Source: Pomphorhynchus laevis (Eukaryota > Acanthocephala > Palaeacanthocephala > Echinorhynchida > Pomphorhynchidae). From it: a stretch of DNA of 64,000 nt. The position numbers and the translations under genes are program-made. Positions 1 to 11,385 of the stretch are shown one piece after another. Position 1 is the first letter of the stretch. Each line of letters opens with the position of its first letter. Location of the stretch: positions 1-64,000 of the forward strand of contig WNNJ02001484.1 of the NCBI GenBank assembly GCA_012934845.2. The letters are read 5' to 3'. Under the pieces are notes generated by a model. The model was not told where the DNA came from. It was given only the letters and a program-made list of their open reading frames with translations, and did no database searches.

Positions 1-3000
1 GAATTGAACTCTTCTAGACTAGGCTGACCATAAGATCGGGTTTTTTTTTGCCAAAAATGACTCAGAAACATAAAGCTTTTGTAATGGCTTGAGCGGAAAT
101 TGGTTCGAGCTAACATTTTTTGATCTCAGCGTTTTCTTTACTTTTGCTCACTTCAATTTCCAGCGATTTGTCTTAATAGGTGTTTTGCTCTCTTAATAGG
201 TGTTTTTATGTATGAAATGCTTAAATTTATGATAATTCAACGTAATAATTTATTGTTTATGCCATTTTTTGTGGACTTGAAACGTTAATAGTCAAACTAA
301 ACTACGGAGCATTTATTATGATGGAGACTGATACCTCGTATGCTGATATTAAAAAATACTCAATAAGTTAATTTACGAAGTTATTAAAGCAGAAAATCCT
401 GATTTACGTTATGGACTAATTACCCGATCTATTAAATACAGAAAATCCGTGTTTTCGCCTTATACGAATATTTGATCAATTTAGGTAAAAGTAGTTTTCA
501 GGTCAATAAACTTATAAACTTATAATTTTGTCCACTGCAAGAAAAGTTGTTCCAGCATCTAAAGAAACAATTAGGGAGATTGCAGTGCAAACATCTACTC
601 ATAGAGTATGCGTACCTAAACTATGTGGCCAGTTTAAACGTAAAGTTGCATTCTAATTGGCCAGGGCATCGTCACTTATCCTGTGAATATCTGGCTTAAA
701 AAAATTCCGTTGTATGATAGAAATGCTCTTTAATTTTAAAGATTTTTAAATGTAAAAAAATACAAAAGATAATTTAAATTAAATTAAAAAATCGTATTTT
801 TAATATTCGTATTAGATCAAAATAACAAGGAAAGCTAATTCATTTCTTAATAGGTGTTTTTATAAAGTTGAGAAATTTGGCGTTAGCTAAAATAAGCTTT
901 TAGGCCAAAAAAAGATAAATTAAGAAAAAAATTATAAGTTTAATACTTTCATAAAAATGGTTACTTGAAATAAGAAAAAAACTTAGAAAGTAAAATACAT
1001 TCTTCTTAGTATAGAATATTAAGTTCAATAATTATTATATAAAATAATTAATATTATTGTTTAATAGTTTCAACTTAATCTTTTACAACTACCAGAAGTT
1101 GTATATTTAATTCGTTAACGCGATTAAATATTGAACTTAAATTATTAAACAAAGTTTTGTATATTTTTTACAAAGATGAATTAATCAAGCATTCTAGTTT
1201 CTCCCTTTAATTACAAAATTATAAATTCCAATAATTTATGTAAGGCAACAAACGAAATAGATTGATATAATTACTATTAGATTGTATCTGGTTTGGCATG
1301 GAAAATGAACATTTTTGGTTCATTGATTCATTTTTGATTAATGTGATTTAGATTTAGATATAAATAATTCATTAATAAATACAAATGTTCACTTTGTAAA
1401 ATTGATTCGTTAAAAATTATTAAGATTTAAATGATTTCATTTTATTTTTTAACCAATATTTGTTAAATATATATGTATATATAGGAATCTATCGATAATA
1501 AAACGAATCTCAAAGGGTTTACAAGATGTATAAACATTACGCTCCCCCATTGACCATATAGATTTCAGTGGATTCAGAGATTATATTACAGTATGATCTC
1601 TGTAGTATATCGTGTTTTGTTACAATGTTTGAATTAAATAAATTATTTATCACTGATAATATCAATCATATTTGGGCTTTTAATGGAAATATGTGCGTAA
1701 CTGTAGGTAATTCGAATTCTTAATATTTATATATTTAATTCGGCAAATAATATATGTTTCATTCAGACATTACATTAACGGTTAGCCGAAAATAAACCTT
1801 ACGTTTCTTATTTCACTTAAATTCGACTTCACTCCATTTATATACCTGTCGAAAAAAATAAATCATATAATATCATTTGTGATTTCTTACAAATTTCCTT
1901 CCCAAAATTGCTTTGGATTAATTGATTTTACTAATTCAAATGAATAATCGGGTCTAAAATGATAGGCAAATACAAATAGTTCTCAAATTCGACAAGCACA
2001 TTTAATGTTACACATTGACTTAATAGAATGTAAATGAATGTAATAAAATATAATGTCTATTTCCTAATGCGCATTAATATGTCTTCTGAATGTGACGGAA
2101 CATCTCAAAAATATTAGAAAATGAACCAATAGAAAATATCGGTGGCATTTATGAATTCACTTGTCCAAATTTAAGTAGCATTTGGCTAATTAAACTTGTC
2201 ATATTCTTAGCCCTCATTAGGAAACCATATCTTACGATATCTAAGATATCAATTATTAATGCAATTAACACAATTAAAACAGTAAGATCACACACATAAT
2301 ATGGCATTATACAATTTGCAACAAAGTGCGGATATGACAGTCAGTCAAAATACCAAGTAAATCAGATGGATTAAAAAATAAATGTAACTTTGCAGATTAA
2401 ACTCTTTCGACATAGTTTGGCTCGTCAGCATATCAATGTAGCCAAGATTGTAGAGTATATACAGACGACTAATCAAAACGAAAGCGTAATTGCTTATCTT
2501 GCAAACTGCCTTCGTTGCATCATTTGTTCAAAATTACTTTAAGAAAGCAGCGCAATTTCACAATGAGCAAAGCATAATAATATTTTGTATAAATAAATAT
2601 TTTTAAATTTTAAAAATTATTTTAATCAAAATATTAAATACTGATTATGCTGTGCCATTCGTCATGCGTGTACTAAACGAATACTCATTTTATGTCAGTC
2701 ATATCATGATTTTTGTTAAAAATTGTTAAATTACTGTCTTTAAGACTAATAAAATAACCCTCGTAAAAGTTCATAGTATTTTTAATCACATATTTGACAA
2801 CACATTACATCCGTTGAAATAGCAGTGCACGGAAAATAACACACTCTTATTATTGTGATTTGCAGTGCAAAAATATATTTTTGAAATTTAATACAATTGT
2901 TAAAATCGAAAAAATAAATACGCTTTTTAGTTTAAAAGGGTAAGCAAAGCTGCTCTATTGTCTTGTAAATGCAAAAATATTTGGAATAAAAAGAGCTACT

Positions 3001-3050
3001 TACAAATCAGATAATCTCCTAATTTAATAAACACAAGGTAGAAAGTATTA
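1..3050. other. AT-rich non-coding DNA
   Basis: I see no convincing reading frame. A 16-base motif TCTTAATAGGTGTTTT occurs three times (171, 191 and 845), so a small dispersed repeat is present in the first kilobase. The rest is AT-rich sequence without recognisable element ends. Confidence 0.5.
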
Positions 3051-4738
3051 ATTTCAAATTTGAATACTAACAGAGTAAGGTTTTCTTGATCAGGCATGAT
3101 AATCACTGAATCACTAGGGATGATTATTTCTGAAAAACTCCTAAATTGTTAAGATAAAATTATCTAAAAGATGTTGATTTATGTAATTACATTTGTCTAA
3201 GATTTGTGAAATTCTGAAAATTAGGATGGCTGAGGATTCCATTCTTTAATTGTCTTAATAAAAGATAAAAATATAATTTGTATTGAATTTTCATCGATTT
3301 ACATTTCATAAACATTTGACGGATTGCTGATTTTGTCTTTAAGTGCCATGTTGTTACCGTAAAGAGTTCTAAACAAAAGGAATGTAAGCAATATCTAGTG
3401 GATATTGTTAAATATCCACTAGATATAAATTTTTCAATATCATGACTAAAGATCTTATATTTTAAGAGAGATCGAAAAGAATTCTAAACAAAATGTGTGC
3501 AAGCAATATCTAATAGATATCAAGTTCTACTAAATAATGTTGCAATATATTAAATTTTGCAAACATTTATTCAATATCATGGCCTAAACATTTATGTTTA
3601 AAAGTATTATTAATTCCATCATTAGATTCATATGTTATTTTGTTAAATTAAGATTATCGAGTGAATTTGAATTTCAAATTTGAATACTTACAGAGTAAGG
3701 TTTTCTTGATCAGGCATGATTATAACTGAATCATTAGGGATCATTATTTCTGAAAAACTCCTAAATTGTTAAGATAAAATTATCTAAAAGATGTTGATTT
3801 ATGTAATTACAATTGTCTAAGATTTGTGAAATTCTGAAAATTAGGATGGCTGAGGATTCCATTCTTTAATTGTCTTAATAAAAGATAAAAATATAATTTG
3901 TATTGAATTTTCATCGATTTACATTTCATAAACATTTGACGGATTGCTGATTTTGTCTTTAAGTGCATGTTGTTACCGTAAAGAGTTCTAAACAAAAGGA
4001 ATGTAAGCAATATCTAGTGGATATTGTTAAATATCCACTAGATATAAATTTTTCAATATCATGACTAAAGATCTTATATTTTAAGAGAGATCGAAAAGAA
4101 TTCTAAACAAAATGTGTGCAAGCAATATCTAATAGATATCAAGTTCTACTAAATAATGTTGCAATATATTAAATTTTGCAAACATTTATTTATCATGGCC
4201 TAAACATTTATGTTTAAAAGTATTCCATTATTAGATTCATATGTTATTTTGTTAAATTAAGATTATCGAGTGAATTTGAATTTCAAATTTGAATACTTAC
4301 AGAGTAAGGTTTTCTTGATCAGGCATGATTATAACTGAATCACTAGGGATCATTATTTCTGAAAAACTCCTAAATTGTTAAGATAAAATTATCTAAAAGA
4401 TGTTGATTTATGTAATTACATTTGTCTAAGATTTGTGAAATTCTGAAAATTAGGATGGCTGAGGATTCCATTCTTTAATTGTCTTAATAAAAGATAAAAA
4501 TATAATTTGTATTGAATTTTCATCGATTTACATTTCATAAACATTTGACGGATTGCTGATTTTGTCTTTAAGTGCTATGTTGTTGTCGTAAAGAGTTCTA
4601 AACAAAAGGAATGTAAGCAATATCTAGTGTAGATCAGGTTAAATTTTGCAATATCATGACTAAAGATCTTATATTTAAAAGTATTATTTATTCCATTATT
4701 CGATTAATCTATTTTTGCTAAAATTAAGATTATCGAGT
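3051..4738. repeat. 0.6-kb tandem triplication
   Basis: Three head-to-tail copies begin at 3,051, 3,671 and 4,280 (spacing 620 and 609 bp); the third is shortened internally near 4,630. The copies differ at only a few positions, so the duplication is young. Copies 1 and 2 each carry a perfect hairpin with 16-bp arms (ATATCTAGTGGATATT) and the 4-base loop GTTA, at 3,391-3,426 and 4,010-4,045. Copy 3 has lost it. The only long reading frame in the array is not shared by all copies and looks spurious. Confidence 0.95.
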
Positions 4739-5880
4739 ATATTTTCATCCTTTTATCAGTAATATATGGCTTTTCTTATAAATAAAATACAATGGAACAC
4801 CCGTTTTACCCATAAAAAATCGAAAATCTTTGAGAATAACACCAAAATATTATGACTAAATAAATTATTATTAAAATAATACAAACAGTGCATAGATTCT
4901 TAACAAATACGGCTACTTGCAGATTAACCTAAGCAAATCTCTTCAAAATAAAGTTTAGAAATAATAAACAAATATATACGAATCAAAACATCAGCAATCA
5001 AAAATCACATCATCGAATGCATCTCTAGACAATAATTATAAACTCAAATAGCTAGGTAGAAACTTATTCTACGTAATTTATATTATTAAAAATTCATTTA
5101 TTAAATAAAAATAACGATAAATAATAAAGCATTATACAATATTTTTTATAATTTATATCAATTTAAAATTTAAAATTAAAATTTAAAATAAAATAAATTT
5201 TTTGAATTGACTAGATAACAGATGAAGTATTGGAATAAAGATTAGAGGTCATCAGAATAAACTGCTAAGCTATCATGTTTCGGGCTCTATTGCTCGACCC
5301 AATATAGCAGCAGGTCTGAATACGCGCTTATAACGTATTTCCTCTGATGAAAGAGGAAAATTATATTTTTAGATAAAAATTATAAAAATTAAATTTAAAT
5401 AAAATTAAACTAAAAAAATTTAAAAAATATAAATTAGAGTTAAATACACATTAACCATCAATATATCAAAGCATATATTTCAAATCTTTATAGATTTGAA
5501 TAGCTTAGATTTATTTTTTAAACAGATTATTTTCAGATTTATTTTTTAAACACATTACTTAATTCGTATTCTAAAAGCTTAAAAATAGGTAAGCTATTAT
5601 CAGGCTTCTGATATCTCCAATTTGAACACATTTTACTTGTCTGAATATATGTCTTACTTTTAATTATTTTCGATCTGTCAAATGCCGTATTTGACATAAT
5701 AAAATGATGACGTATTTCCTCTGATAAAATTTGCTTATCTAGTATATTATATTATAAAGTATAAGTTATCAAACGATAAAACTTTTCTGATAAAGAGTAT
5801 AAATTTAATTTAAATAATATTTTGTTGATGTATATATTTTATAAATATTATCGTAAATTATATTATCGGTATTTTTATCG
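4739..5880. other. AT-rich DNA with Naiad-end-like repeats
   Basis: No gene is seen. Around 5,334 and 5,711 lie two copies of a motif like ACGTATTTCCTCTGATRAA. Further copies occur near 22,282 and 30,954. The 30,954 copy directly follows the end of a Naiad-type reading frame on the minus strand, so the motif probably marks the 3' untranslated end of that family. Confidence 0.45.
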
Positions 5881-5884
5881 TAAA

Positions 5885-6015
5885 CTGATGAGGCTTCTCA
5901 AAGCCGAAACGGTACGCCGTCTTGTATTGTAAAAGCATTAAATTATCTATATATAAAGAGAAGCAGATAGGTGTAATAGACAATCCTAGTGTAATCAAAC
6001 CTCTTATATATACTG
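5885..6015 (+). ncRNA. hammerhead ribozyme repeat, single copy
   Basis: The core CTGATGA (5,885-5,891) is followed by a 5-bp stem II GGCTT/AAGCC with loop CTCA, then GAAA, then a 3-bp stem III CGG/CCG with loop TACG, and the cleavage triplet GTC ending at 5,921. All conserved core bases of a hammerhead are present. Stem I is weak here because the 5' flank has diverged; the related copies at 52,745 and 53,096 show it as CTGCAA/TTGCAG. The similarity to those copies continues downstream to about 6,015. Self-cleavage is inferred from the fold. The host repeat resembles the small retrozymes known from animals. Confidence 0.75.
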
Positions 6016-6149
6016 TTAGCATATATAGACGATGTTACAGACGATTTTACAAACTCGACAAAAAAAATGGCAGATTATTTATTACGTTTCGGTCGTCCGG
6101 ACTTTTTCTAATTGTAAGAACTATTACCAAGACAACTTTTTTGTAGTTA

Positions 6150-6720
6150 AATTATCCTTATAATTTAAGTTAACTTATTCTAACGCTTCTTAAATACCTG
6201 TTACATTTAAATTTGTATAAAGCGTATTAAAATCATTAGACTTAGACTTTGATGGTTTAATTTTTGTTAGCTAGATATATCTTTATCCGAATATGAGATT
6301 AATTAATTTTACTAACGCTTCTTTAATATCTACTAAATCTAGATTTGTATAAAGCGTACTAAAATTGTATGTATTTATATTTTGAAAATTTATTCCTTTT
6401 GTCTGTTCTAAAAATTCTTTTGTAGAATTAATACTGAAATAGTGTTTTATACCAGTATTAATTTCGATTACCTTACAATATTTTTTAAAGTGTGCTTTAA
6501 TTACTTTAAGTATTTTATTCATATAAGACAGAAAGTGGTTTTAATGTACATTTAAACGCACTACATATGAACCTAGGTTTTATTGGATTTTTATGTAATT
6601 TTGGATTCCAATATAATATAGGTATAGTTTTATTATCTAATTCAACCTTTATACCCTTTTTATCCATTATAGAACAATGACTTGTAATAATATGTATCTT
6701 TTAAATTGTTGTTAGAGACT
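6150..6720 (-). pseudogene. Naiad-type Penelope-like RT fragment
   Basis: Minus-strand frames here match the Naiad RT at 33,351-34,061 almost residue for residue: the block with INTGIKHY, the motif FSTLYT and the end ALVKLINLIF. The upstream part (about 6,530-6,720) still encodes PKLHKNP-like sequence out of frame. A shorter diverged copy of the FSTLYT block lies at about 6,178-6,235. The fragment covers only the middle of the RT domain and cannot make a working enzyme. It is one of at least four Naiad relics in the window. Confidence 0.8.
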
Positions 6721-6899
6721 TTCTATTGAAAGTGGAAAAGTGGAAAAATATTATTATCACGAAATCTAAACAAATAAATATCTGATTTTATGCTCAAAAG
6801 TTTAAATTTAAAAAATATCGAATTTCATATCTTAATTTAGATTTATTTGTTAAAGAGTTATGAACAAATTCATACTATAAATATCTTAAAAACAAGCAT

Positions 6900-7965
6900 A
6901 ATTATTATAACATATGTATATCTTTTTCCGAATATAAGGTTAATTAATTTTACTAACGCTTCTTTAATATCTACTAAATCTAGATTTGTATAAAGCGTAC
7001 TAAAATCGTACGTATTTATATTCTGAAAATTTATTCCTTTTGTGTGTTCTAAAAATTCTTTTGTAGAATTAATACTGAAATAGTGTTTTATACCAGTATT
7101 AATTTTGATTACCCTACAATATTTTTTAAGTTTTTTTATTAGTTAGGTATTATACGTTTCATTAATATCTACTAAATCTAGATTTGTATAAAGCGTACTA
7201 AAATCGTATGTATTTATATTCTGAAAATTTATACCTTTAGTTTGTTCTAAAAATTCTTTTGTAGTTTAAATACAGAAATAGTGTTTTATACTAGTATTTA
7301 TTTTGATTAACCTACAATATTTATTAAAGTTTTTTTTATTAGTTAAGTACTAAACGCTTTATTAATATCTGCTAAATCTAGATTTGTATAAAGCGTACTG
7401 AAATCGTACGTATTTATATTCTAAAAATTTATACCTTTAGTTTGTTCTAAAAATTCTTTTGTTGTTTAAATACAGAAATAGTGTTTTATACTAGTATTAA
7501 TTTTGATTACCCTACAATATTTTTTAAAGTTTTTTTTATTAGTTAAGTACTAAACGCTTTATTAATATCTGCTATATCTAGATTTGTATAAATCGTACTA
7601 AAATCGTACGTATTTATATTCTGAAAATTTATTCCTTTAGTTTGTTCTAAAAATTCTTTTGTAGTTTAAATACAGAAATAGTGTTTTATACAAGTATTAA
7701 TTTTGATTATCCTACAATATTTTTTGAAGTGTGCTTTAATTACTTTAAGTATTTTATTCATATAGACAGAAAGTGGTTTTAATGTACATTTAAAAGTACT
7801 ACATATGAACCTAGGTTTTATTGGATTTTTATGTAATTTTGGATTCTAATATAATATATGTATAGTTTTATTATCTGATTCAACCTTTATACCCTTTTTA
7901 TCCATTATAGAATAGTGACTTGTAATAATTGTTTCAAAACTCAACTCACTACGTTCATGTGAATA
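6900..7965 (-). pseudogene. Naiad-type RT fragment with internal amplification
   Basis: A second relic of the same RT, on the minus strand. It holds the FSTLYT region near 6,957-7,130 and again near 7,550-7,740, then runs on into the KPLS and KLHKNP regions up to about 7,960. Between them the FSTLYT-coding segment has been multiplied in tandem (separate entry). Stops and frame changes interrupt it, so no protein is expected. A second insertion or a local duplication of the 6,150-6,720 fragment could both explain it. Confidence 0.75.
6957..7740. repeat. 200-bp tandem array of an RT segment
   Basis: The landmark CTRCTAAATC recurs at 6,971, 7,169, 7,369 and 7,569 (spacing 198, 200 and 200 bp). 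Each unit runs from the FSTLYT-coding block to the KYYC-like block of the Naiad RT, joined by a T-rich linker (TTTTTTTATTAGTTAAGTA). The last unit continues into the rest of the RT fragment. The array therefore grew from within a dead Naiad copy. Confidence 0.9.
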
Positions 7966-8990
7966 CTCATGAACTTTATACTCATTTTATCCAAGAAAAT
8001 CACTATTTTTGAAAGTAAATACTTAAGTATTTTCGTGAGAAAATAAGAAATTTCTAAATATTTCACATTTACTATTTCATGGAATGATCATTGAGAAGTA
8101 TTTTGAAAATTCTCAAAAGAAGAGCAAGCAGCAATTTCGATTTACAAATGTACCAATTGAAACAATTATGTTATTCCAAAGAAACCGACTTTTATGTGAT
8201 AGATGAATAAAGAACTTACAGCGTCATATTTGTGTTGCCTAAAGTTATTGTTAAATTATCGTCAATTTCAGTATTTGCTACAGTTCTAAAATATCGAAAT
8301 TGGATATTTTAATATTATTTTCTATAGTTTTACTTACAAATATCTGAGATTCGTAAAACTTTGAAATTTAAGACTAGCTAAAGAATTTGGAAATTTGCCG
8401 ATTGACCTTGATGCAAATATCTCATGATTTACATAAAATTTTGGAATTCACTTACAATTCAGTTATACCGGCTGGATTATCAATTGCTTCTATAAAAGAT
8501 AAGTCCGTATTCCAAAAAATGCTAGAAATAAAATATAACGATTATATATATTTTTGATAATAATTAACCCATTGTTTATCGAAATTTGAGAATAAAGAAC
8601 ACAATAGCAGAAACGTATTTCCTTCAATTAGCCAATTTGAAATTAGAACTAACAATGAAATGGTAAAATAAAATAAACAATAAAATAAAAATGTTCAAAT
8701 AAACAGTCAAAGTGGCTAAAAGTTGTTTTGCGAGCAGTATGTCGTAAAATGGATCACGAAATTTTGGTAAATTTAACGATTATATTTATTTTTGATAATA
8801 ATTGACCCGTTATAAAACGGGCCAATAAAGAACACAATACAGCAACTTTTTTCTTTCAAACTTATTGCATTTTAAATAGTTATCTCCTTCTAAATGTACA
8901 GCGTCTCCATGAGTGTACGGGCATTCGTTTTTTCTTCATATTCTAAAATCTTTGAATTTTTTTTTAATATAAATTTTGGCCTAAGTCTAA
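7966..8990. other. AT-rich DNA with a diverged 105-bp duplication
   Basis: No gene is seen. Segments 8,527-8,635 and 8,763-8,868 are diverged copies of each other (shared block TTTTTGATAATAATT, later AATAAAGAACACAAT), about 236 bp apart. The second copy holds a small hairpin CCCGTT/AACGGG. Confidence 0.55.
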
Positions 8991-8999
8991 CCTAAAAAC

Positions 9000-9500
9000 C
9001 ATTAGTCTATTTTTAGACTAATGATCGAAGGTTGTCTGTGGCATTAAAGGTTGGGATCACAGTGTAAAACGTTTGGGAGGCCCTGTTATAAGATCTCATA
9101 TATTAGGGATTCCTCAGTTGGTAGTAACCAATGTTAGTTACATACCGCTTTAGCTCGATTGAAAAGTATGTGTGTGGTACCGGAATTTTCCAATTTATAT
9201 ATCCAAATGAGAAAACGTGTGGAATTTTGTAAATGATACCTGCTTTTCAAGATGAAAACCTTCGTTTGTCCATGTGACGTTTACGTCTAAAAAAGTCTGT
9301 TTAGATTTTTCATCTTGATAGAGAGAATATTATTTGAAATGCCAGTATGAAAAGGCATAATATACATACCTGACGGAGAAAATTATGTTGGTAAGAATAT
9401 ATAGTGGGTATTTCGAGTATATAATTGCCCTTCAAGGTCTATTGTAGACTCTTCCATATATTTGTATATAAAAGATTTTCTAATTGAGGAAAGACCTAAA
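9000..9500 (-). pseudogene. Penelope-like RT C-terminal relic, split by Merlin
   Basis: On the minus strand, 9,320 down to about 9,030 encodes FLDVNVTWTNEGFHLEK followed, after frame changes, by a block resembling the H-x(n)-K...RA-x2-LC end of Penelope-like RTs (LFNRAKAVC is legible). The match is to family pattern only, so this is a relic. A perfect hairpin (arms CATTAGTCTA, loop TTTT) sits at 9,000-9,023. The plus-strand sequence 9,340-9,506 and its continuation at 10,673 carry Penelope-type terminal-repeat sequence interrupted by the Merlin insertion. Confidence 0.5.
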
Positions 9501-9506
9501 AAAGTT

Positions 9507-10672
9507 GGATCAGAGGTAGAATTTTCCCCCCTAGGCGATCAGAGGTAAAATTTCCCCCCCTAGATCACTACGAACAGCTACTTTTTTTTCCTCCTAAACT
9601 ATAAATAAAAAAAATTCAGATTTACCCCATGGATAACCTAGATCACTACGAACAGCTAATAATTAGCTCAACACAGCAAGATTTTATAGACCACTTGTTT
9701 GATTCAAGGTATTTAGTTCGGTCTATGAAATGAATTATCTGTGATACTTATATGAAGCTTAGTCTTTATAAACGTTCTATTGATGGATATGGTTGGAGGT
9801 GTTATAAGAATGGCTGCACAAACTTAAAAAAATACATTTCAATACGAAAGGGAAGTTTTTTTGATGGGTTTTCGATTGATATTAGAACTATTTTACGTGT
9901 GTTAATCAAGAAATGTGTGAAGCAGCCAACACACTCAATAATAGCCTCTAAAATTACATCGGATCGGACCATTAGAAAAATTTTTTATAAACTTAATAAG
10001 TTGATACCGGAAACTGATTTTAGTGAAGATAAACTTGGTGGCCCTGGAAAAATAGTGCAAATAGATGAAACCATGTTAAATTACAAGTGTAAGTCTCATC
10101 GTGGAAGATCTTACACAAACAGAACCGACGCTTTGTGTATTGTCGAGGTCGGGGATAAAATTGAAAGATCCTTTGCTAGAGTAATCGCGGATAAAGCACA
10201 AACCACTATTCTACCCATAATATCCTCACAAGTGCTTCCCCATTCGACTATAATGACCGACGAGCACAAGTCGTATAGCAGATTAAATAAAAATGGATAT
10301 GAACATAAGACAGTATGTCATAAATATAATTTTGTTGATAAAAATACTGGTGCTCATACTCAGTCTGTGGAGTCCTTTAACGGCCAAATAAAAAACGAAA
10401 TAAAGAAGCAGAAAGGGGTATTAACTACATATAGACCCAATTTCCTTAAAGAGTTTTGTTTATTTTATAACAATCGTGAGAAATATCAGTATATAATTTT
10501 TGATTTAATAAAAGTTTAATATGATTAACGATTTTTATTTATTTATTTATTTTATTTATTTTTTTTAATTTATTTATGTATTTATTTTTTATTTTTTATT
10601 TTTTTATTTTTTATTTTTTTATTCATCAGAGGTAGAATTTTCCCCCCGGGAAGAAAATTCTACCTCTGATCC
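9507..10672 (+). mobile_element. Merlin DNA transposon with TIRs and 8-bp TSD
   Basis: The element has terminal inverted repeats GGATCAGAGGTAGAATTTTC at 9,507 and, inverted, ending at 10,672. It is flanked by a perfect 8-bp target duplication AAAAAGTT (9,499-9,506 and 10,673-10,680), the length typical of the Merlin superfamily. A subterminal copy of the repeat follows on the left (9,538 onward). At the right end a direct copy (from about 10,625) faces the terminal repeat, so the right end can fold into a long hairpin. The 1,166-bp length and single transposase frame fit the family. It inserted into Penelope-like sequence. Confidence 0.93.
9629..10519 (+). pseudogene. Merlin transposase (IS1016/IS1595-like DDE)
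   Basis: The enzyme family cuts the transposon ends and joins them to target DNA. From the ATG at 9,629 the frame is open apart from one in-frame TGA at 9,731; the uninterrupted part starts at the ATG at 9,752 and gives 255 residues. In that numbering the DDE residues are D105 (QIDET), D170 (MTDEH) and E207 (SVESFNGQIK). The zinc-ribbon-like N-terminal part keeps DGYGWRCYKNGC and SIRKGSFF. It is the only gene inside the TIRs. With one stop and otherwise complete motifs this is a lightly damaged copy. Translation from 9,752 would lose about 40 N-terminal residues, so activity is doubtful. Confidence 0.9.
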
Positions 10673-10704
10673 AAAAAGTTTGAGAGATTAATATACACAA
10701 TTAT

Positions 10705-10730
10705 CTGACGAAGGCTTTAGCCGAAACGTA
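10705..10730 (+). ncRNA. hammerhead-like core in Penelope-like terminal sequence
   Basis: CTGACGA (fits CUGANGA), a 3-bp stem GGC/GCC with loop TTTA, then GAAA at 10,723-10,726. This is the reduced core described for hammerheads of Penelope-like elements, where stem III is minimal. It lies 32 bp right of the Merlin insertion. Stems I and III are not convincing by eye, so activity is uncertain. Confidence 0.5.
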
Positions 10731-10763
10731 ATAATATTGCTCGTACTTTAACACCAGTTTATT

Positions 10764-10768
<5 letters not shown>

Positions 10769-10838
<70 letters not shown>
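10769..10838. repeat. (TA)n microsatellite, about 70 bp
   Basis: An uninterrupted TA run directly abuts the left end of the Penelope-like element. The right end of the element also meets a short TA run (14,492-14,501), so the element probably inserted into a TA microsatellite. Confidence 0.95.
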
Positions 10839-10840
<2 letters not shown>

Positions 10841-11385
10841 ATTAGATTTGCGGAAAACTGACACTGTCCCGGATCATCCATTGAATGATACATTAGTAAT
10901 AATTGTCGTAAGATAAAAAAAAAACAGGAAATTAAGACCAAGAGCAATTTCTTGTAAAGCTTTCGGGCTAACTGCCCTTCTTCAGTACATCTAAAAAAAA
11001 TTACAGTTCTGATTAGCACAAAAAAAATATAGTAATGAAAATCAAATTGTTCAATGCAACTAACAGAGAGAAATATAAATAATTCAATTTCGGAACTCAT
11101 ATATTCACGGCAAGTGATATATGTGCTCGGCATTTAATTGTTGGTCTGCCATGAGTTGTCCGATCCAAAACATTTCCCTTTGTTTACGCTTAGCCGTGTC
11201 AGGAACATTTGCCTCAAAATGTTCCTGACACGGCTAAGCGTAAACAAAGGGAAATGTTTTGGATCGGAACTCATATATTCACGGCAAGTGATATATGTGC
11301 TCGGCATTTAATTGTTGGTCTGCCATGAGTTGTCCGATCCAAAACATTTCCCTTTGTTTACGCTTAGCCGTGTCAGGAACATTTT

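Noticed and set aside
3807-4010. 67-codon minus-strand frame in the tandem triplication
   Set aside because: Present only in the middle repeat copy and AT-rich; no coding signal.
5338-5360. CTGATGA followed by GAAA near the Naiad-end motif
   Set aside because: There is no stem II between the two blocks; they only form a short CCTCT/AGAGG hairpin.
6085-6112. Minus-strand ACGACCGAAACG as another hammerhead
   Set aside because: The CUGANGA half is missing or too degraded (TAGAAAA) to support a fold.
10765-11133. Minus-strand 122-codon frame ending in a long Tyr-Ile run
   Set aside because: It is the inverted pLTR copy reading into the (TA)n microsatellite, not a gene.
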